The notes beneath the pieces are model-generated. The model made no database searches, was not told where the DNA came from, and saw nothing but the letters and a program-made list of their open reading frames with translations. This document shows, piece after piece, positions 17,833 through 28,041 of a stretch of DNA of 64,000 bases. The position numbers and the translations under genes are program-made. Origin of the DNA: Halobacteriovorax sp. (GTDB lineage Bacteria > Bdellovibrionota > Bacteriovoracia > Bacteriovoracales > Bacteriovoracaceae); assembly GCA_002720865.1 (NCBI GenBank), contig PBIO01000014.1, forward strand, positions 186,001 to 250,000, given 5' to 3'. Position 1 is the first letter of the stretch; each line of letters opens with the position of its first letter.

Positions 17833-18747
17833 TTGTTGAAACTAATTTTAATTACACTTCTCACATTTACATCGCTAAGCGCACATTCAAAATTATTGGA
17901 TAAAATCATCGCCGTCGTTGATAACAAAATAATAACCCTATCTCAGGTTAAGAGAGTTCAATCAAGCATTGGCCCAAGAAGAAATATTTCACCTCTTATT
18001 TTTTATAAAGCAAAGTTTAACACCAAAGAAGTTGTTCAATTACTTATTGAAAGACAAATCATAAGAGATCGTTTGTCAGAAATGGGATACGTGGTCTCAG
18101 ATGAGCAAGTTGAGGCGCAAATTAAAGAAACTGAGTCAAGACTCGGTCTCAATAGAGATAGGTTATTAGAATTTTTAAACTCTAATAATGTAACTTTTGA
18201 TGAGTACTTTGAACTTGTTAGAGAGACTTATGAATATAATATTTTTAATCAAAGAGTTATTAGACCTTTAATTTCTGTAACAGAACAGGAAATTAAAAAT
18301 ACTTTTTATAAAGAAAATCAAAATAATAAGACCTTATCCTTTAAATACACATTGGTAGATTTTGCACTTTCAAAGAAGGCCTTTAAAAAAGGCATGCTCA
18401 AAAAATTTAGAAGTGTTCTAAAAAAGTTTCAATCTGATGGTTCTCTTCCTAGCGAGTTTTCAAAAGTTTCTACGGAACTATTCGCCGATATTGATCAAGA
18501 TGGTCTTACTAAAAAACTTCAAGCTCTTTTAAAGAAGACAAATGAGGGGGCATTCACAAGTCCTATATTAATTGGGTCAGATTACCATGTCTTTTTTGTT
18601 AAAAAGAAAGATGTTGTTGAGTCTGAGGTTTTTCAAAGAGCTAAGCCAAGAATCAAAGAAAAGCTTTATTCAAAAGTTGCGGGAAGTATTCGTGAGCTAT
18701 GGTTTAAAAGAGAAATAAATAAGCACTTTGTTAAATACTTTTACTAA
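17833..18747 (+). CDS. SurA-like periplasmic chaperone (N-terminal domain family)
   Basis: About 304 residues starting with TTG at 17833 (a second TTG at 17836 is better spaced from GGAGG). A signal peptide ends near residue 19 (SAHS|KLLDK). The following DKIIAVVDNKIITLSQVKR is the signature opening of SurA N-terminal domains, and a SurA_N helical domain runs to ~150. The C-terminal half has only a vestigial parvulin fold (no GGDLG motif), so isomerase activity is doubtful. It is expected to escort outer-membrane proteins. The next gene is pdxA, as in the well-known surA-pdxA neighbourhood of proteobacteria. Confidence 0.8.
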   Translation: MLKLILITLLTFTSLSAHSKLLDKIIAVVDNKIITLSQVKRVQSSIGPRRNISPLIFYKAKFNTKEVVQLLIERQIIRDRLSEMGYVVSDEQVEAQIKETESRLGLNRDRLLEFLNSNNVTFDEYFELVRETYEYNIFNQRVIRPLISVTEQEIKNTFYKENQNNKTLSFKYTLVDFALSKKAFKKGMLKKFRSVLKKFQSDGSLPSEFSKVSTELFADIDQDGLTKKLQALLKKTNEGAFTSPILIGSDYHVFFVKKKDVVESEVFQRAKPRIKEKLYSKVAGSIRELWFKREINKHFVKYFY

Positions 18748-19676
18748 TGAATAAAATCCAGGTTAGCCAAGGGCATGAACGTTCCATAAGCCTAGAGGTC
18801 TTTCTTAAAAGTTTTTTAACATTAAATAAGACTCAACAATCAAAATTTTGCTTACATGTTTTTGAGGAAGATTTAACTCGGGCACTAGCATCAATGCAAA
18901 TAAGCTTTGATATTAAAAAAGACTGCGTGTTTATTGTTGGCTCAGCTCTCAAATGTAACTTTCTTAAATCAATTCACAGCTCAAAATCATTTACCTCCCT
19001 TGAAAGTGCTCTTGAAAATATTTCAGATGGTGATATACTTTTAACTTTGCCAACGAGTAAAGATCAACTATTCGATTCTAACAATCATTATACCGGGCAT
19101 ACTGATTATTTTAGGAAGAGATTTAATAAAGAAGATATCGTTATGCTTTTTGTATCGGAGCATATCAATCTTGCTCTTTTAACTGAACATATCTCCCTAT
19201 CGGAAGTTGAAGACAAAATTAAAAGGGAATTAATTTTATCCAAAATTTCAAATCTAGTTTCATCGAGTTTTGATTTTAAAAGATTCATATTTACAGGTAT
19301 AAATCCCCATTGTGGTGAATCAGGCCTAATTGGTAGTAAAGACGAGCTTTTAAAAAATACTATTAAGGTGCTTGGAGAAGCTCATAAAGAATTAGTTTTT
19401 GAAGGTCCAATCAGTGGTGACACATTTTTATCAAATACCGTGACCACAAAGAAATCTGATTGTTTTATTTCACCATTTCACGATCAAGGTCTTGCTCCCT
19501 TTAAGGCCATATCTGGATATAGAGCATCAAATATAACTATAGGATTACCATTTCTTAGACTTAGCCCTGACCATGGGACGGCCTTTGAATTATATGATAA
19601 AGATAAAGCTAATTATTTTGGGACTTTATTCACAATGAAACTGGCCCTTGAAAAATTGGGACATAATGGCAATTGA
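18747..19676 (+). CDS. pdxA: 4-hydroxythreonine-4-phosphate dehydrogenase (divergent)
   Basis: 309 residues; PdxA oxidises 4-phosphohydroxy-L-threonine in vitamin B6 synthesis. Recognisable motifs: TGHTDYF (metal/substrate His), INPHCGESGLIG, EGPISGDTFL, SPFHDQGLAPFKA and a C-terminal SPDHGTAFE, all in family order. The N-terminal ~70 residues are shorter and more divergent than usual, lacking the classic 'GDP-GIGPE' start, so activity could be altered. Its ATG overlaps the stop of the SurA-like gene (TAATG) and its end overlaps uvrA by 11 bp. Confidence 0.82.
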   Translation: MNKIQVSQGHERSISLEVFLKSFLTLNKTQQSKFCLHVFEEDLTRALASMQISFDIKKDCVFIVGSALKCNFLKSIHSSKSFTSLESALENISDGDILLTLPTSKDQLFDSNNHYTGHTDYFRKRFNKEDIVMLFVSEHINLALLTEHISLSEVEDKIKRELILSKISNLVSSSFDFKRFIFTGINPHCGESGLIGSKDELLKNTIKVLGEAHKELVFEGPISGDTFLSNTVTTKKSDCFISPFHDQGLAPFKAISGYRASNITIGLPFLRLSPDHGTAFELYDKDKANYFGTLFTMKLALEKLGHNGN

Positions 19677-22476
19677 TAAGATCAGCGTCGTTAACGCTAA
19701 CGTTCATAATTTAACTTCGGTAAGCTGTGAATTACCTAAGGATTCTCTTATCGTAATTACTGGTCCCTCTGGAAGTGGAAAATCCAGTCTCGCGTTTGAT
19801 ACGTTATATGTAGAAAGCCAAAGAAGATATATTGAATCCCTTTCTTCTTATGCACGCCAATTCCTAGGTCAACAGCAGCCCCCAGATGTCGAATCAATTA
19901 CAGGTCTTTCTCCGAGTATAGCGATTGATCAGAAGACTAGCTCAAGGAACCCGAGGTCTACAGTTGGAACTATCACTGAAATATATGATTACCTAAGGGT
20001 TTTGTTTGCAAGGGTAGGTACATTAAAAGATCCTGAAACAGGGGAAGAAGTTAGGTCTTATACTCCCAATCAAATAGTGACAGAATTATTTAAGGAAAAA
20101 TCTGGGACAAAGGTCCAAATTCTCTTCAAACTCCCTGATGAAATGAGTAAGTCTTTATTTAAAGCTGAACAATCCAAATTGCTATCAATGGGGTTTTCTA
20201 GAATTTATACTGGAGATGAAGTCTTTTCCCTGGAAGATTTTGAATATGGATCACTAGGGGATGAAAACTATATCGTCGTCGATAGAGTTGTCCTAAAGTC
20301 AGAATCAAAGAAGAGAATTAGTGATTCCGTAGAACTAGTCTTAAAACTTGGATCAGGAACTGCATGGTTTCTAATTGGAAATAAGAAAATCAAATCATAC
20401 TCCGAGAAGAATATATCAAGTTCGGGGGAACACTACCCTGACCTAGAGCCTAGATTGTTTTCTTTTAATAGCCCAATGGGTGCCTGTAGTGAGTGTAATG
20501 GCCTCGGCGAATCAAAAAATTTCGATATAGATAAAATAATTTTTGATGAAAACCTACCTGTTTTAGGTGGTGCAATTGGACCTTTAACGAAAAGAAATAA
20601 GTTTTTATTTAAAATGGTTGAAAGCATTCTCGAGCACGAAGGAATTTCAAGTAAAACAACATTTAAAGAACTAAATAAAAAAATTAAAAAATTACTACTT
20701 GATGGTGGTTCGAAAGTTTATAAATATTCCTTTAAAAGTGAAAATTCTCACTTCGAATTTAGTAAGCCTTTTCCTGGTCTATCTGAGTGGCTCTATAAAA
20801 AGTATCGGGAAACAACTTCTGAAAAAGTTCGATCTAGCTTAGAAGAATTTATGTCTATTGATATTTGTCCTGAATGTGATGGTAAAAGGCTTAATAAATA
20901 TGCTCTTAATACCTTTATTTCTGGTGTGAATATTATTGAAATAGCTGAGTTATCACTCGGAGAAGCTGGGGATTTTATTAAAAATATTAAATTAGATAAA
21001 ACCAAGGCCGTAATTGCTGAGAAGCTACTTAAAGAAATAAACAATCGCGTTCGCTTTTTAAATGATGTAGGTCTCAGTTATTTAAATTTAAATAGAAGTG
21101 CGGGAACATTATCCGGCGGTGAGAGTCAAAGAATCAGGTTAGCAACACAAATAGGCTCTTCACTTTCAGGTGTTCTTTATATTTTAGACGAACCTAGTAT
21201 TGGCCTTCACCAAAGAGATAACCAAAAGTTAATTAAAACCTTAAAAGAACTCAAGGATTTAGGAAATACGGTCATTGTAGTTGAACATGATGAAGAAACG
21301 ATGATGTCGTGTGATTACTTATTAGATATGGGCCCCGGGGCAGGTATTCACGGTGGAAAAATAGTTGCATCAGGCCCCCTAAAGTCTGTTCTTAAATCTA
21401 AAGAGTCATTAACTGCAAAATATTTAAGTAAGAAATTAACAATTGAAGTGCCTAAAATAAGAAGAGAGTCTAGAGAAACCATATTACTTAGAAAGGCAAA
21501 ATCCAATAATCTAAAAGAGATCGATGTAGAATTTCCATTAAACACACTAACCTGTATTACCGGCGTTTCTGGTAGTGGTAAATCTACATTAGTTCACTCC
21601 GTTTTAGTTCCCGCAGTAAAAAACTCACTTACAAAAGGGTCTGCCACTAGTTTTAAGAAACAAAACTATCATTCCATAAAGGGACTCTCGGACATAAAGT
21701 CAGTTATTCAATTAGATCAAAGTCCTATCGGAAGAACTCCTCACTCCAACCCAGCCACTTATACAAGTTTATTTGATAGTATAAGAACTTTATTCTCTAA
21801 AACTCAGGAATCTCAAGTTAGGGGTTATAAACCAGGTCGTTTTTCATTTAATGTAAAAGGTGGACGCTGCGAAGAGTGTGAAGGGAATGGTGTAAAGAAA
21901 ATTGAAATGCATTTCTTACCAGATGTTTATATTACCTGTAGTGATTGTAACGGAAGCCGATATAACCCTGAAACACTGTCAGTTTTATATAAGGGCAAGA
22001 ATATTTCTGACATTTTAAGCCTTTCTATAGAAGAAGCTGCAGAGTTTTTTAAAAACCATACTTCAATAAAGAGAACATTAGATGTTCTTAATGATGTGGG
22101 ACTAGGCTATATAAAGTTAGGACAGCCAGCGACAACTCTGTCTGGCGGAGAGGCTCAAAGACTTAAATTGTCCAGAGAGCTATCTAAAAGACCAAGAGGG
22201 AAGTGTCTTTATGTATTGGATGAGCCGACAACAGGACTGCATTTTCAAGATATAAAGATCCTACTGAAGGCAATTAATAAGTTAGTGGACGCTGGTCATA
22301 CCGTTATTGTTATTGAACATAATCTCGATGTTGTTAAATCGGCAGATTTTGTAATAGACCTCGGGCCTGAAGGTGGAGACGCTGGCGGAAATTTAGTCGC
22401 CGCAGGAACACCCGAAGAAGTTGCTAAAAGCAAGAAGAGTATAACTGGAAAGTTTTTAAAAGAATGTCTGAAATAA
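19666..22476 (+). CDS. uvrA: Excinuclease ABC subunit A
   Basis: 936 residues. UvrA is the dimeric ABC ATPase that scans DNA for bulky damage and loads UvrB. Two ABC cassettes: Walker A GPSGSGKSS near residue 33 and GVSGSGKST near 632; signatures LSGGESQRIRL near 482 and LSGGEAQRLKL near 825. Two zinc modules: CSEC near 273 with CPEC near 400, and CEEC near 735 with CSDC near 758. I chose the ATG at 19666 (MAIDKISVVNANVHNL) because it matches the family N-terminus; a frame six codons longer lies inside pdxA. Confidence 0.97.
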   Translation: MAIDKISVVNANVHNLTSVSCELPKDSLIVITGPSGSGKSSLAFDTLYVESQRRYIESLSSYARQFLGQQQPPDVESITGLSPSIAIDQKTSSRNPRSTVGTITEIYDYLRVLFARVGTLKDPETGEEVRSYTPNQIVTELFKEKSGTKVQILFKLPDEMSKSLFKAEQSKLLSMGFSRIYTGDEVFSLEDFEYGSLGDENYIVVDRVVLKSESKKRISDSVELVLKLGSGTAWFLIGNKKIKSYSEKNISSSGEHYPDLEPRLFSFNSPMGACSECNGLGESKNFDIDKIIFDENLPVLGGAIGPLTKRNKFLFKMVESILEHEGISSKTTFKELNKKIKKLLLDGGSKVYKYSFKSENSHFEFSKPFPGLSEWLYKKYRETTSEKVRSSLEEFMSIDICPECDGKRLNKYALNTFISGVNIIEIAELSLGEAGDFIKNIKLDKTKAVIAEKLLKEINNRVRFLNDVGLSYLNLNRSAGTLSGGESQRIRLATQIGSSLSGVLYILDEPSIGLHQRDNQKLIKTLKELKDLGNTVIVVEHDEETMMSCDYLLDMGPGAGIHGGKIVASGPLKSVLKSKESLTAKYLSKKLTIEVPKIRRESRETILLRKAKSNNLKEIDVEFPLNTLTCITGVSGSGKSTLVHSVLVPAVKNSLTKGSATSFKKQNYHSIKGLSDIKSVIQLDQSPIGRTPHSNPATYTSLFDSIRTLFSKTQESQVRGYKPGRFSFNVKGGRCEECEGNGVKKIEMHFLPDVYITCSDCNGSRYNPETLSVLYKGKNISDILSLSIEEAAEFFKNHTSIKRTLDVLNDVGLGYIKLGQPATTLSGGEAQRLKLSRELSKRPRGKCLYVLDEPTTGLHFQDIKILLKAINKLVDAGHTVIVIEHNLDVVKSADFVIDLGPEGGDAGGNLVAAGTPEEVAKSKKSITGKFLKECLK

Positions 22477-23228
22477 TCACTGATCATAATGACCCGAGAA
22501 TAAAACAGTTCTTAGGTCTCAAAGGAATCACCAAAGATGATTACATCATAGGTGAGGGCTTTAGAATCGTAGATAAGATGAATCAGAAACTTGGGTTAAA
22601 CAAGGTTCTTACTTCACCGAAGGTTTTAGATCAAAATTCAGATTTTTTTAAAAAGTTTGATTGTGAAATTCTTTTTGCAGATGATGATTTTATCTCTGAG
22701 CATGTTGGATATAAATTTCACCAAGGTGTATTTGCAATAGCAGATCATCCTGGATTTCAATCTCTAAATAATATTGACCATGAAGTTTTAATATTAAATA
22801 ACTTGGATAATGCAGAGAATGTAGGTGCTTTAATCAGAAGTGCCATGGGGCTAGGCTTCAAAAATATATTAGTAGATAATCAGTCTTGCTCCCCTTACTT
22901 AAAAAGAGCTATTAGAGTTTCCATGGGGAATGTTTTTTTTTCAAACACCTTCAAAGTAAGCAATCTTGTAGAAGGAATCTCTCAATTAAGAGACCAGGGA
23001 TATTCTGTCTATTCTGCAGCAAACCAATCTGATGCGATTAACTACAAAGATTTAGAAATTAAAAATAGAAAAATCGGCATTGTTATTGGAAATGAAGGAA
23101 ATGGAATAGCTGAAGAAGTAAAAGCCTCTTCCACCGGAATAATAAAGATTCCAGTAATGGAAGAGGTTGAACATATTAATGCTGCAGCGGCTGGCGCAGT
23201 TTTAATGAGCTATTTTAGTCCAATTTAA
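22464..23228 (+). CDS. SpoU/TrmH-family RNA 2'-O-methyltransferase
   Basis: 254 residues. Three SpoU motifs are visible: [19 protein letters not shown] (motif 1), [12 protein letters not shown] (motif 2) and [20 protein letters not shown] (motif 3), which together make the trefoil-knot SAM site that methylates a ribose in rRNA or tRNA. The N-terminal ~100 residues resemble the substrate-binding domain of RlmB/TrmH relatives. The exact RNA target cannot be told from sequence. It overlaps uvrA by 13 bp and its last codons overlap the convergent ribH stop by 4 bp. Confidence 0.88.
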   Translation: MSEIITDHNDPRIKQFLGLKGITKDDYIIGEGFRIVDKMNQKLGLNKVLTSPKVLDQNSDFFKKFDCEILFADDDFISEHVGYKFHQGVFAIADHPGFQSLNNIDHEVLILNNLDNAENVGALIRSAMGLGFKNILVDNQSCSPYLKRAIRVSMGNVFFSNTFKVSNLVEGISQLRDQGYSVYSAANQSDAINYKDLEIKNRKIGIVIGNEGNGIAEEVKASSTGIIKIPVMEEVEHINAAAAGAVLMSYFSPI

Positions 23229-23689
23229 ACTTCAATTTTACCCATTAAGTTCGCCATCTCGATTGCAGATAAGGCCGTTTCCCAACCTTTATTCCCCGCC
23301 TTAGTTCCGGCCCTTTCTATGGCCTGCTCAATCGTATTAGTTGTTAATACTCCGAAAATAACAGGAAGATTTTCATCTAAACTTACTTTTGAGATACCTT
23401 TAGCTGCTTCATTACAAACATAATCAAAGTGAGGAGTACTTCCTCTTATTACAGCCCCTAAGGCCAAAATAGCGTCATACTTTTTAGTTTTTGCCATTCT
23501 AGAAGCGACTAACGGAAGTTCAAAAGCACCTGGTGCCCATACAACATCGACATCGTCGGCTTCATGTCTTTTAAAACAATCTAGTGAACCTTCAAGAAGT
23601 TTTGAAGTAATAAAGTCATTAAAACGACTAACAACTATAGCGAATTTTTTGTTCGAACCATTTAAGCTAGCTTCTATATAATTTGGCAT
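23225..23689 (-). CDS. ribH: 6,7-dimethyl-8-ribityllumazine synthase
   Basis: 154 residues, the penultimate enzyme of riboflavin synthesis; it forms the icosahedral or pentameric lumazine synthase. Motifs: IVVSRFND at the N-terminus, [12 protein letters not shown] (substrate binding), [30 protein letters not shown] and the C-terminal [18 protein letters not shown]. Standard length. Last gene of the ribD-ribE-ribBA-ribH operon, eight bases after ribBA. Confidence 0.96.
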   Translation of the reverse strand: MPNYIEASLNGSNKKFAIVVSRFNDFITSKLLEGSLDCFKRHEADDVDVVWAPGAFELPLVASRMAKTKKYDAILALGAVIRGSTPHFDYVCNEAAKGISKVSLDENLPVIFGVLTTNTIEQAIERAGTKAGNKGWETALSAIEMANLMGKIEV

Positions 23690-23697
23690 ATCTTCTC

Positions 23698-24882
23698 CTA
23701 AATACTGTTTAGTATATGGCCCATCTTTTCTTTTTTGATGAACATATAATCTTTATTATGTTTATTTGAATTAAACTCTATTGGTACTCTTCTATTAATA
23801 TGAATCCCGCACTCTTCAATCCCAGATAGCTTTAAAGGATTATTTGTCATTAAATCGACAGAGAACACACCCAGACTTGATAAGATTTCAGCTGCTATCT
23901 TATAATTTCTAAGATCTGGTTTAAATCCAAGTTCTTCATTGGCAGAAACTGTATCAAATCCTTCTTCTTGTAATTTATAAGCCTTTATTTTGTTGGATAG
24001 ACCAATCCCTCGACCTTCCTGCTTTAAATAAACAAGAACACCTGATCCGTTTTCACTAATTTCTCTAAGTGAAGCATCTAGCTGTTCACCACAATCACAT
24101 CTTTTAGAGCCAAAAACATCACCTGTTAAACACTCACTATGGATTCTAACAAGAGAATGATTTTCCTTCTCGGGATTACCCATTGTTAAAGCAATATGAT
24201 CATTTTCATATAAGGACAAATCGAAGTCTCCATATTTATTAGGAAACTTTACTCTTTCTAAGATTTTGGTCTTCGATTCTTCAACACGAAACTCTATCAA
24301 ATCCTTAATAGTAATAATCTTAAGATCGTAATGTTTAGCTATTTCAAAAAGCTCATCTGCTCTGGCCATAGAACCATCCTCAGACATAATTTCACAAATT
24401 ATTCCCATTGGCTTTCTGCCGGCAAGTCTTGCTAGATCAACTGCTGCTTCAGTATGCCCAGGTCTTTCTAAAACACCATTAGGTTTAGCTATTAGTGGAA
24501 AGATATGTCCTGGTCTCAAAAATGTTTCTGGTCCAAAAGATGGATCAACCATTTCTTCGATCGTTTTAGATCTATCAAAAGCTGAAATTCCAGTTCCACT
24601 ATTTTTACTATCGATACTCACAGTAAAAGCCGTTTCATGACAGGAATTATTTTGATTAACCATTAATGGGAGCTCTAATCTATTCGCATCTTCGACTGTT
24701 AGAGGTGTACAGATTAAACCTCTACCAACACGGGCCATAAAATTGATCATTTCAGGTGTAACTAAATCAGCTGCAGCTATAAAGTCACCTTCGTTTTCTC
24801 TATCTTCATCATCAAGTACGATGACGACTTTTCCCTCGGAGATATCTTTAATGGCATCTTCAATTTTATCAAATGTATTCAT
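23698..24882 (-). CDS. ribBA: Bifunctional DHBP synthase / GTP cyclohydrolase II
   Basis: 394 residues. The N-terminal half makes 3,4-dihydroxy-2-butanone 4-phosphate: the [10 protein letters not shown] metal site, RPGHIFPL and [12 protein letters not shown] are present. The C-terminal half opens the GTP ring: [18 protein letters not shown] gives the zinc cysteines, and [11 protein letters not shown] contributes catalytic residues. Both halves look complete, so this one protein supplies both riboflavin precursors. The start at 24882 is one base after the ribE stop. Confidence 0.96.
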   Translation of the reverse strand: MNTFDKIEDAIKDISEGKVVIVLDDEDRENEGDFIAAADLVTPEMINFMARVGRGLICTPLTVEDANRLELPLMVNQNNSCHETAFTVSIDSKNSGTGISAFDRSKTIEEMVDPSFGPETFLRPGHIFPLIAKPNGVLERPGHTEAAVDLARLAGRKPMGIICEIMSEDGSMARADELFEIAKHYDLKIITIKDLIEFRVEESKTKILERVKFPNKYGDFDLSLYENDHIALTMGNPEKENHSLVRIHSECLTGDVFGSKRCDCGEQLDASLREISENGSGVLVYLKQEGRGIGLSNKIKAYKLQEEGFDTVSANEELGFKPDLRNYKIAAEILSSLGVFSVDLMTNNPLKLSGIEECGIHINRRVPIEFNSNKHNKDYMFIKKEKMGHILNSI

Positions 24883-24883
24883 A

Positions 24884-25522
24884 TTAAAATCCTGCCTCTT
24901 TTAAAGACTCTAAACTAATTGATTTACTTCTATGTTTGAGCAAATTCTCAATATATTTTGCGAGTATATCCACTTCCAAATTCACCTTGCTTCCAACTTT
25001 TTTAGAATGAAAGACCGTATTCTCCCAAGTATGTGGGATTAGCGATACGGCAAATCTTGTATAATCAGAATTCACTTCTGCTATAGTTAAGCTAACGCCA
25101 TCAACTGAAATCGAGCCCTCTTGAACCAGGTAAGGCTTCATTTCTTCTGGAAGATTTATCCAAGTATAATAGTTGTCACCATTACTAATAACTTCTGAAA
25201 TTTCACTAACACCATTTACGTGGCCCATCACAAAATGACCACCTAGCTGATCAGAAGCTGTTAGAGATGTTTCTAAATTTACCTTGTCACCAATCTGAAA
25301 TTCACCAAAATTAGTTTTTTCTAAAGTTACACCAACTGCTTGAAACTTAACCTCTGATCCGTTTTTTTCAATAACTGTTTGGCAAACACCGTTAACACAA
25401 ACCGAATCGTCTATATTTGCTTTTGGCGCCAATGATTTTAGATCAATAGTTATCAACTTACCTTCTTCATTAGGTTGTATATTAGTGATTCTACCAATTT
25501 CTTTAACTATTCCTGTAAACAT
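24884..25522 (-). CDS. ribE: Riboflavin synthase alpha chain
   Basis: 212 residues. Dismutates two lumazine molecules to riboflavin. It shows the family's internal duplication: MFTGIVKEIG with VCVNGVCQTV in the first lumazine-binding repeat, then GGHFVMGHVNGV and ISVDGVSLTI in the second. The ORF overlaps the end of ribD by 16 bp, consistent with coupled translation. Confidence 0.96.
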   Translation of the reverse strand: MFTGIVKEIGRITNIQPNEEGKLITIDLKSLAPKANIDDSVCVNGVCQTVIEKNGSEVKFQAVGVTLEKTNFGEFQIGDKVNLETSLTASDQLGGHFVMGHVNGVSEISEVISNGDNYYTWINLPEEMKPYLVQEGSISVDGVSLTIAEVNSDYTRFAVSLIPHTWENTVFHSKKVGSKVNLEVDILAKYIENLLKHRSKSISLESLKEAGF

Positions 25523-26601
25523 TGCTTCCTCAACTCGATCATTAAATTTCCTTCTATAACTTCAGTGTTGGTAATCTTTAAGTTTAACGAATCAGAAATT
25601 AAATTGTTTGTGCTTTTAAATATCCCTTCACCATTTCCAAGTAATTTTGGAGCTTGAAAGATTGTTAGTTTATTAAATAGTCCTTCTTTCAAAAAAGAAC
25701 TCAGAACTTTACTTCCACCTTCAATTAATACTGATTGAATTCCGAGTTTTTTAAGTTCTATTAAAGATTTTATTAAGTTGTGATTTTCTATCACCTGTCC
25801 TTTTTCAATAATTTTTCTCTTTAAACTATCTAGGGAATCTATTTTATTAGTCGTTATAAAAATATTCTTTTCAATATCTTCTCTAAATAGGTAGCTATCC
25901 CAATTAAATTTTTCTGGATCGCCCAATATAACCCTAAATGGTATTTTTCCGTTTGCGTCGACACCCATTCTAATATTTAAAGACGGGTTATCATTATTTA
26001 AAGTTTCTCTTCCAATCAAGATGGCATCATAGGTAAGCCTTAACCCATGAGAACGTTTTCTACATGACTCATTACTAATCCACTTACTATCACCCGTAAA
26101 AGATTGAATTTTTCCATCTAAAGTTTGAGCTGCTTTTAAATGAATAAATGGAGTATCGCTTAGAATACTATGAAAAAAGACTTCATTTAATTTTTCGCCT
26201 TCAGGCTCTAAAACACCCACCTCAACTTCTATTCCTGAATCTCGAAGCGCTTTAATACCTTTACCTGAGACCTCAGGATTGGGATCGACATTACAAATAA
26301 CAACTCTTTTAAATCCGGCCTTAATAACCTCTGGCACGCAAGGAGGTGTCTGCTTATTGGAGTGACAGCAAGGCTCTAAGTTACAGTAAAGTGTTGCTCC
26401 ACTTGTATCTTCCGAGCAGTCTTTAAGTGCTTCTATTTCAGCATGAGGCATTCCGCTTTTTGAATGAAAACCTCTGCCGATTACTCTTTCATCTTTAACA
26501 ATAACCGCCCCAACCATAGGGTTAGGACTAACAAATCCTTTTGCTTTTTCAGCTTCTTTAAAAGCGAGGTTCATGAATTTAATATCTATTTCGCTATGCA
26601 T
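25507..26601 (-). CDS. ribD: Bifunctional riboflavin deaminase-reductase
   Basis: 364 residues. The N-terminal deaminase domain has the zinc motif HAEIEAL and the CNLEPCCHSNKQTPPC loop; the C-terminal reductase domain begins at about residue 150 (PFIHLKAAQTLDGKI) and has SVLIEGGSKVLSSF. It converts the GTP cyclohydrolase product to the ribitylamino-pyrimidine. First gene of the riboflavin operon. I looked for an FMN riboswitch upstream and did not find the conserved elements. Confidence 0.95.
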   Translation of the reverse strand: MHSEIDIKFMNLAFKEAEKAKGFVSPNPMVGAVIVKDERVIGRGFHSKSGMPHAEIEALKDCSEDTSGATLYCNLEPCCHSNKQTPPCVPEVIKAGFKRVVICNVDPNPEVSGKGIKALRDSGIEVEVGVLEPEGEKLNEVFFHSILSDTPFIHLKAAQTLDGKIQSFTGDSKWISNESCRKRSHGLRLTYDAILIGRETLNNDNPSLNIRMGVDANGKIPFRVILGDPEKFNWDSYLFREDIEKNIFITTNKIDSLDSLKRKIIEKGQVIENHNLIKSLIELKKLGIQSVLIEGGSKVLSSFLKEGLFNKLTIFQAPKLLGNGEGIFKSTNNLISDSLNLKITNTEVIEGNLMIELRKQCLQE

Positions 26602-26824
26602 AATAAAATATTCCTAACTTTATCAAATATCTTTTAAATCCTTTAAATTCAAGAAAATTGGGCCCTGTGCTAAAAATGGCCAGTTCGTCACCAGTGTCAG
26701 AATAAAAAATTGTAAATATTTCTAAGTTGTTATTTTTTCACGTTTGCTGAAATGCCGTGTCATGGTTGATAACTTGCAGGGAATACTCTGTTAATTTTAT
26801 AAAACATATAAAGAGGGGAAAACC
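26602..26824. promoter_or_regulatory. Divergent intergenic region between ribD and the Cys-repeat gene
   Basis: This 223-bp gap must hold both promoters. On the plus strand TTGCAG (26774-26779), an 18-bp spacer and TATAAA (26798-26803) make a plausible sigma-70 promoter for the Cys-repeat gene, with an AGAGGGG ribosome site before its ATG. No clear promoter for ribD and no riboswitch was seen. Confidence 0.35.
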
Positions 26825-28039
26825 ATGGTCAAAATGATTCCATTATTAATGCTTCTAACCTGCTTTTCAGTTAATGCAGAAAGTAGCAAAACAGTCCTTT
26901 ACGAGGGACAGCAATTTGAGTCCTTAGAGCTTAAGAACAAAAAAGTTGAAACAAGATACAGGGAAGAAGAAGTAGATGATACCTGTACGCGTCAAATCCC
27001 ATACACAGTTAATGAATGTGGATATGAAACTAGATATAGGACTGAATGTAGAACAGTTCCAGGTTATCAGGACTGTCGTACTGTTCAAGATCGTACCTGT
27101 AGAAACGTAACAAGATATAGAAGAGAATGTAGGAACGTTGGCGGTGGACAGACTTGTCGTACAGTCCCAGGAAGAAGACAGTGTAGAACTCTTCCAAATG
27201 GAACACAAAGATGCCGTCAGCTACCATCTCATAGAGTTTGTACAGATAAACCGCCTAGAAGAGAGTGTCGAGATGTTCCATATACAGACAGAGTCTGTAC
27301 CACGACACCTAGAAGACAGTGTGATTGGATTCCAAGCAGAAGAGTTTGTGAGGATGTTCCATATCAAGAGCATGTTTGTAGAGATGTAACGAGATACAGA
27401 ACTGAAGAATATGCCTGTAGAAGAACGATCCAAGTTCCTTATCAAGTTGTTGCAAAACTTTTTGATGGAAAAATCGATGTTCAATTCAAAGAATCAAATC
27501 TTGGAGTTTCTAAGGCCAATCTAAACTTTGAGTTGGATTCTGAGGGTAAGGTTTCTTTAAAAGTGGAAGATCTTTCGGAAAATGCAGCTCTTATTCTTGG
27601 AAAGAAAAAGGTAGAAGCCGAAGATCAGGGTGATACTTTAGCAATTAATGCACTTTATAAGATCAATTTTCTTGATATGAACAAAATTCTTGCTCCAATT
27701 AAAAAGCAAATTGGCGAATTTTATCTCAACGAAACATATCTTTCTTTTGTGATGGGTAAAGTTTTAAAGCCAGAAGGGATTAAAGTTTCTGTAAATATCA
27801 CTAGAAAAGATAAAACGATTCTTTCAAAAACTCTTGAAGCAAATGAGTATAAATTAAGAGATCACGAAGGAAACACGAAGCTAAGTTTAGATCTTAAGCA
27901 ATTTGATATTGACCTTAGAAGAAGGGAGCATTCTGTGACTGTTGACGTTGAGATGAAGTTTAATGACTTAATTCTTAACAGCCCAAGTCCGCTTCTAAAA
28001 AATACTAGAACTGTAAAAATCAAAGCCGTTAAAGATTAG
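26825..28039 (+). CDS. Secreted Cys/Arg-rich repeat protein, unknown function
   Basis: 404 residues. A signal peptide ends near residue 18 (SVNA|ESS). Residues ~54-198 form a striking repeat of nine to ten residues centred on '-C-R-x-V-P-': cysteines lie at 54, 65, 75, 84, 92, 102, 111, 120, 130, 139, 148, 158, 166, 175, 185 and 198, with many Arg and Tyr. Residues ~205-404 are a cysteine-free beta-rich domain with no motif I recognise. The 16 even cysteines suggest a disulfide ladder in the periplasm, outer membrane or exterior. The gene stands alone, with its own promoter region and a terminator. I cannot name a family. Confidence 0.75.
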   Translation: MVKMIPLLMLLTCFSVNAESSKTVLYEGQQFESLELKNKKVETRYREEEVDDTCTRQIPYTVNECGYETRYRTECRTVPGYQDCRTVQDRTCRNVTRYRRECRNVGGGQTCRTVPGRRQCRTLPNGTQRCRQLPSHRVCTDKPPRRECRDVPYTDRVCTTTPRRQCDWIPSRRVCEDVPYQEHVCRDVTRYRTEEYACRRTIQVPYQVVAKLFDGKIDVQFKESNLGVSKANLNFELDSEGKVSLKVEDLSENAALILGKKKVEAEDQGDTLAINALYKINFLDMNKILAPIKKQIGEFYLNETYLSFVMGKVLKPEGIKVSVNITRKDKTILSKTLEANEYKLRDHEGNTKLSLDLKQFDIDLRRREHSVTVDVEMKFNDLILNSPSPLLKNTRTVKIKAVKD

Positions 28040-28041
28040 GC

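Noticed and set aside
26602-26824. FMN riboswitch before ribD
   Set aside because: The conserved RFN sequence blocks are not present on the minus strand.
26825-26900. Lipoprotein call for the Cys-repeat protein
   Set aside because: Cys13 is preceded by LLT, not a Gly/Ala/Ser lipobox; a VNA cleavage site fits better.
27138-27484. Extra ORFs in other frames of the Cys-repeat gene
   Set aside because: They follow from the repetitive codon pattern of the real gene; no start signal or family.
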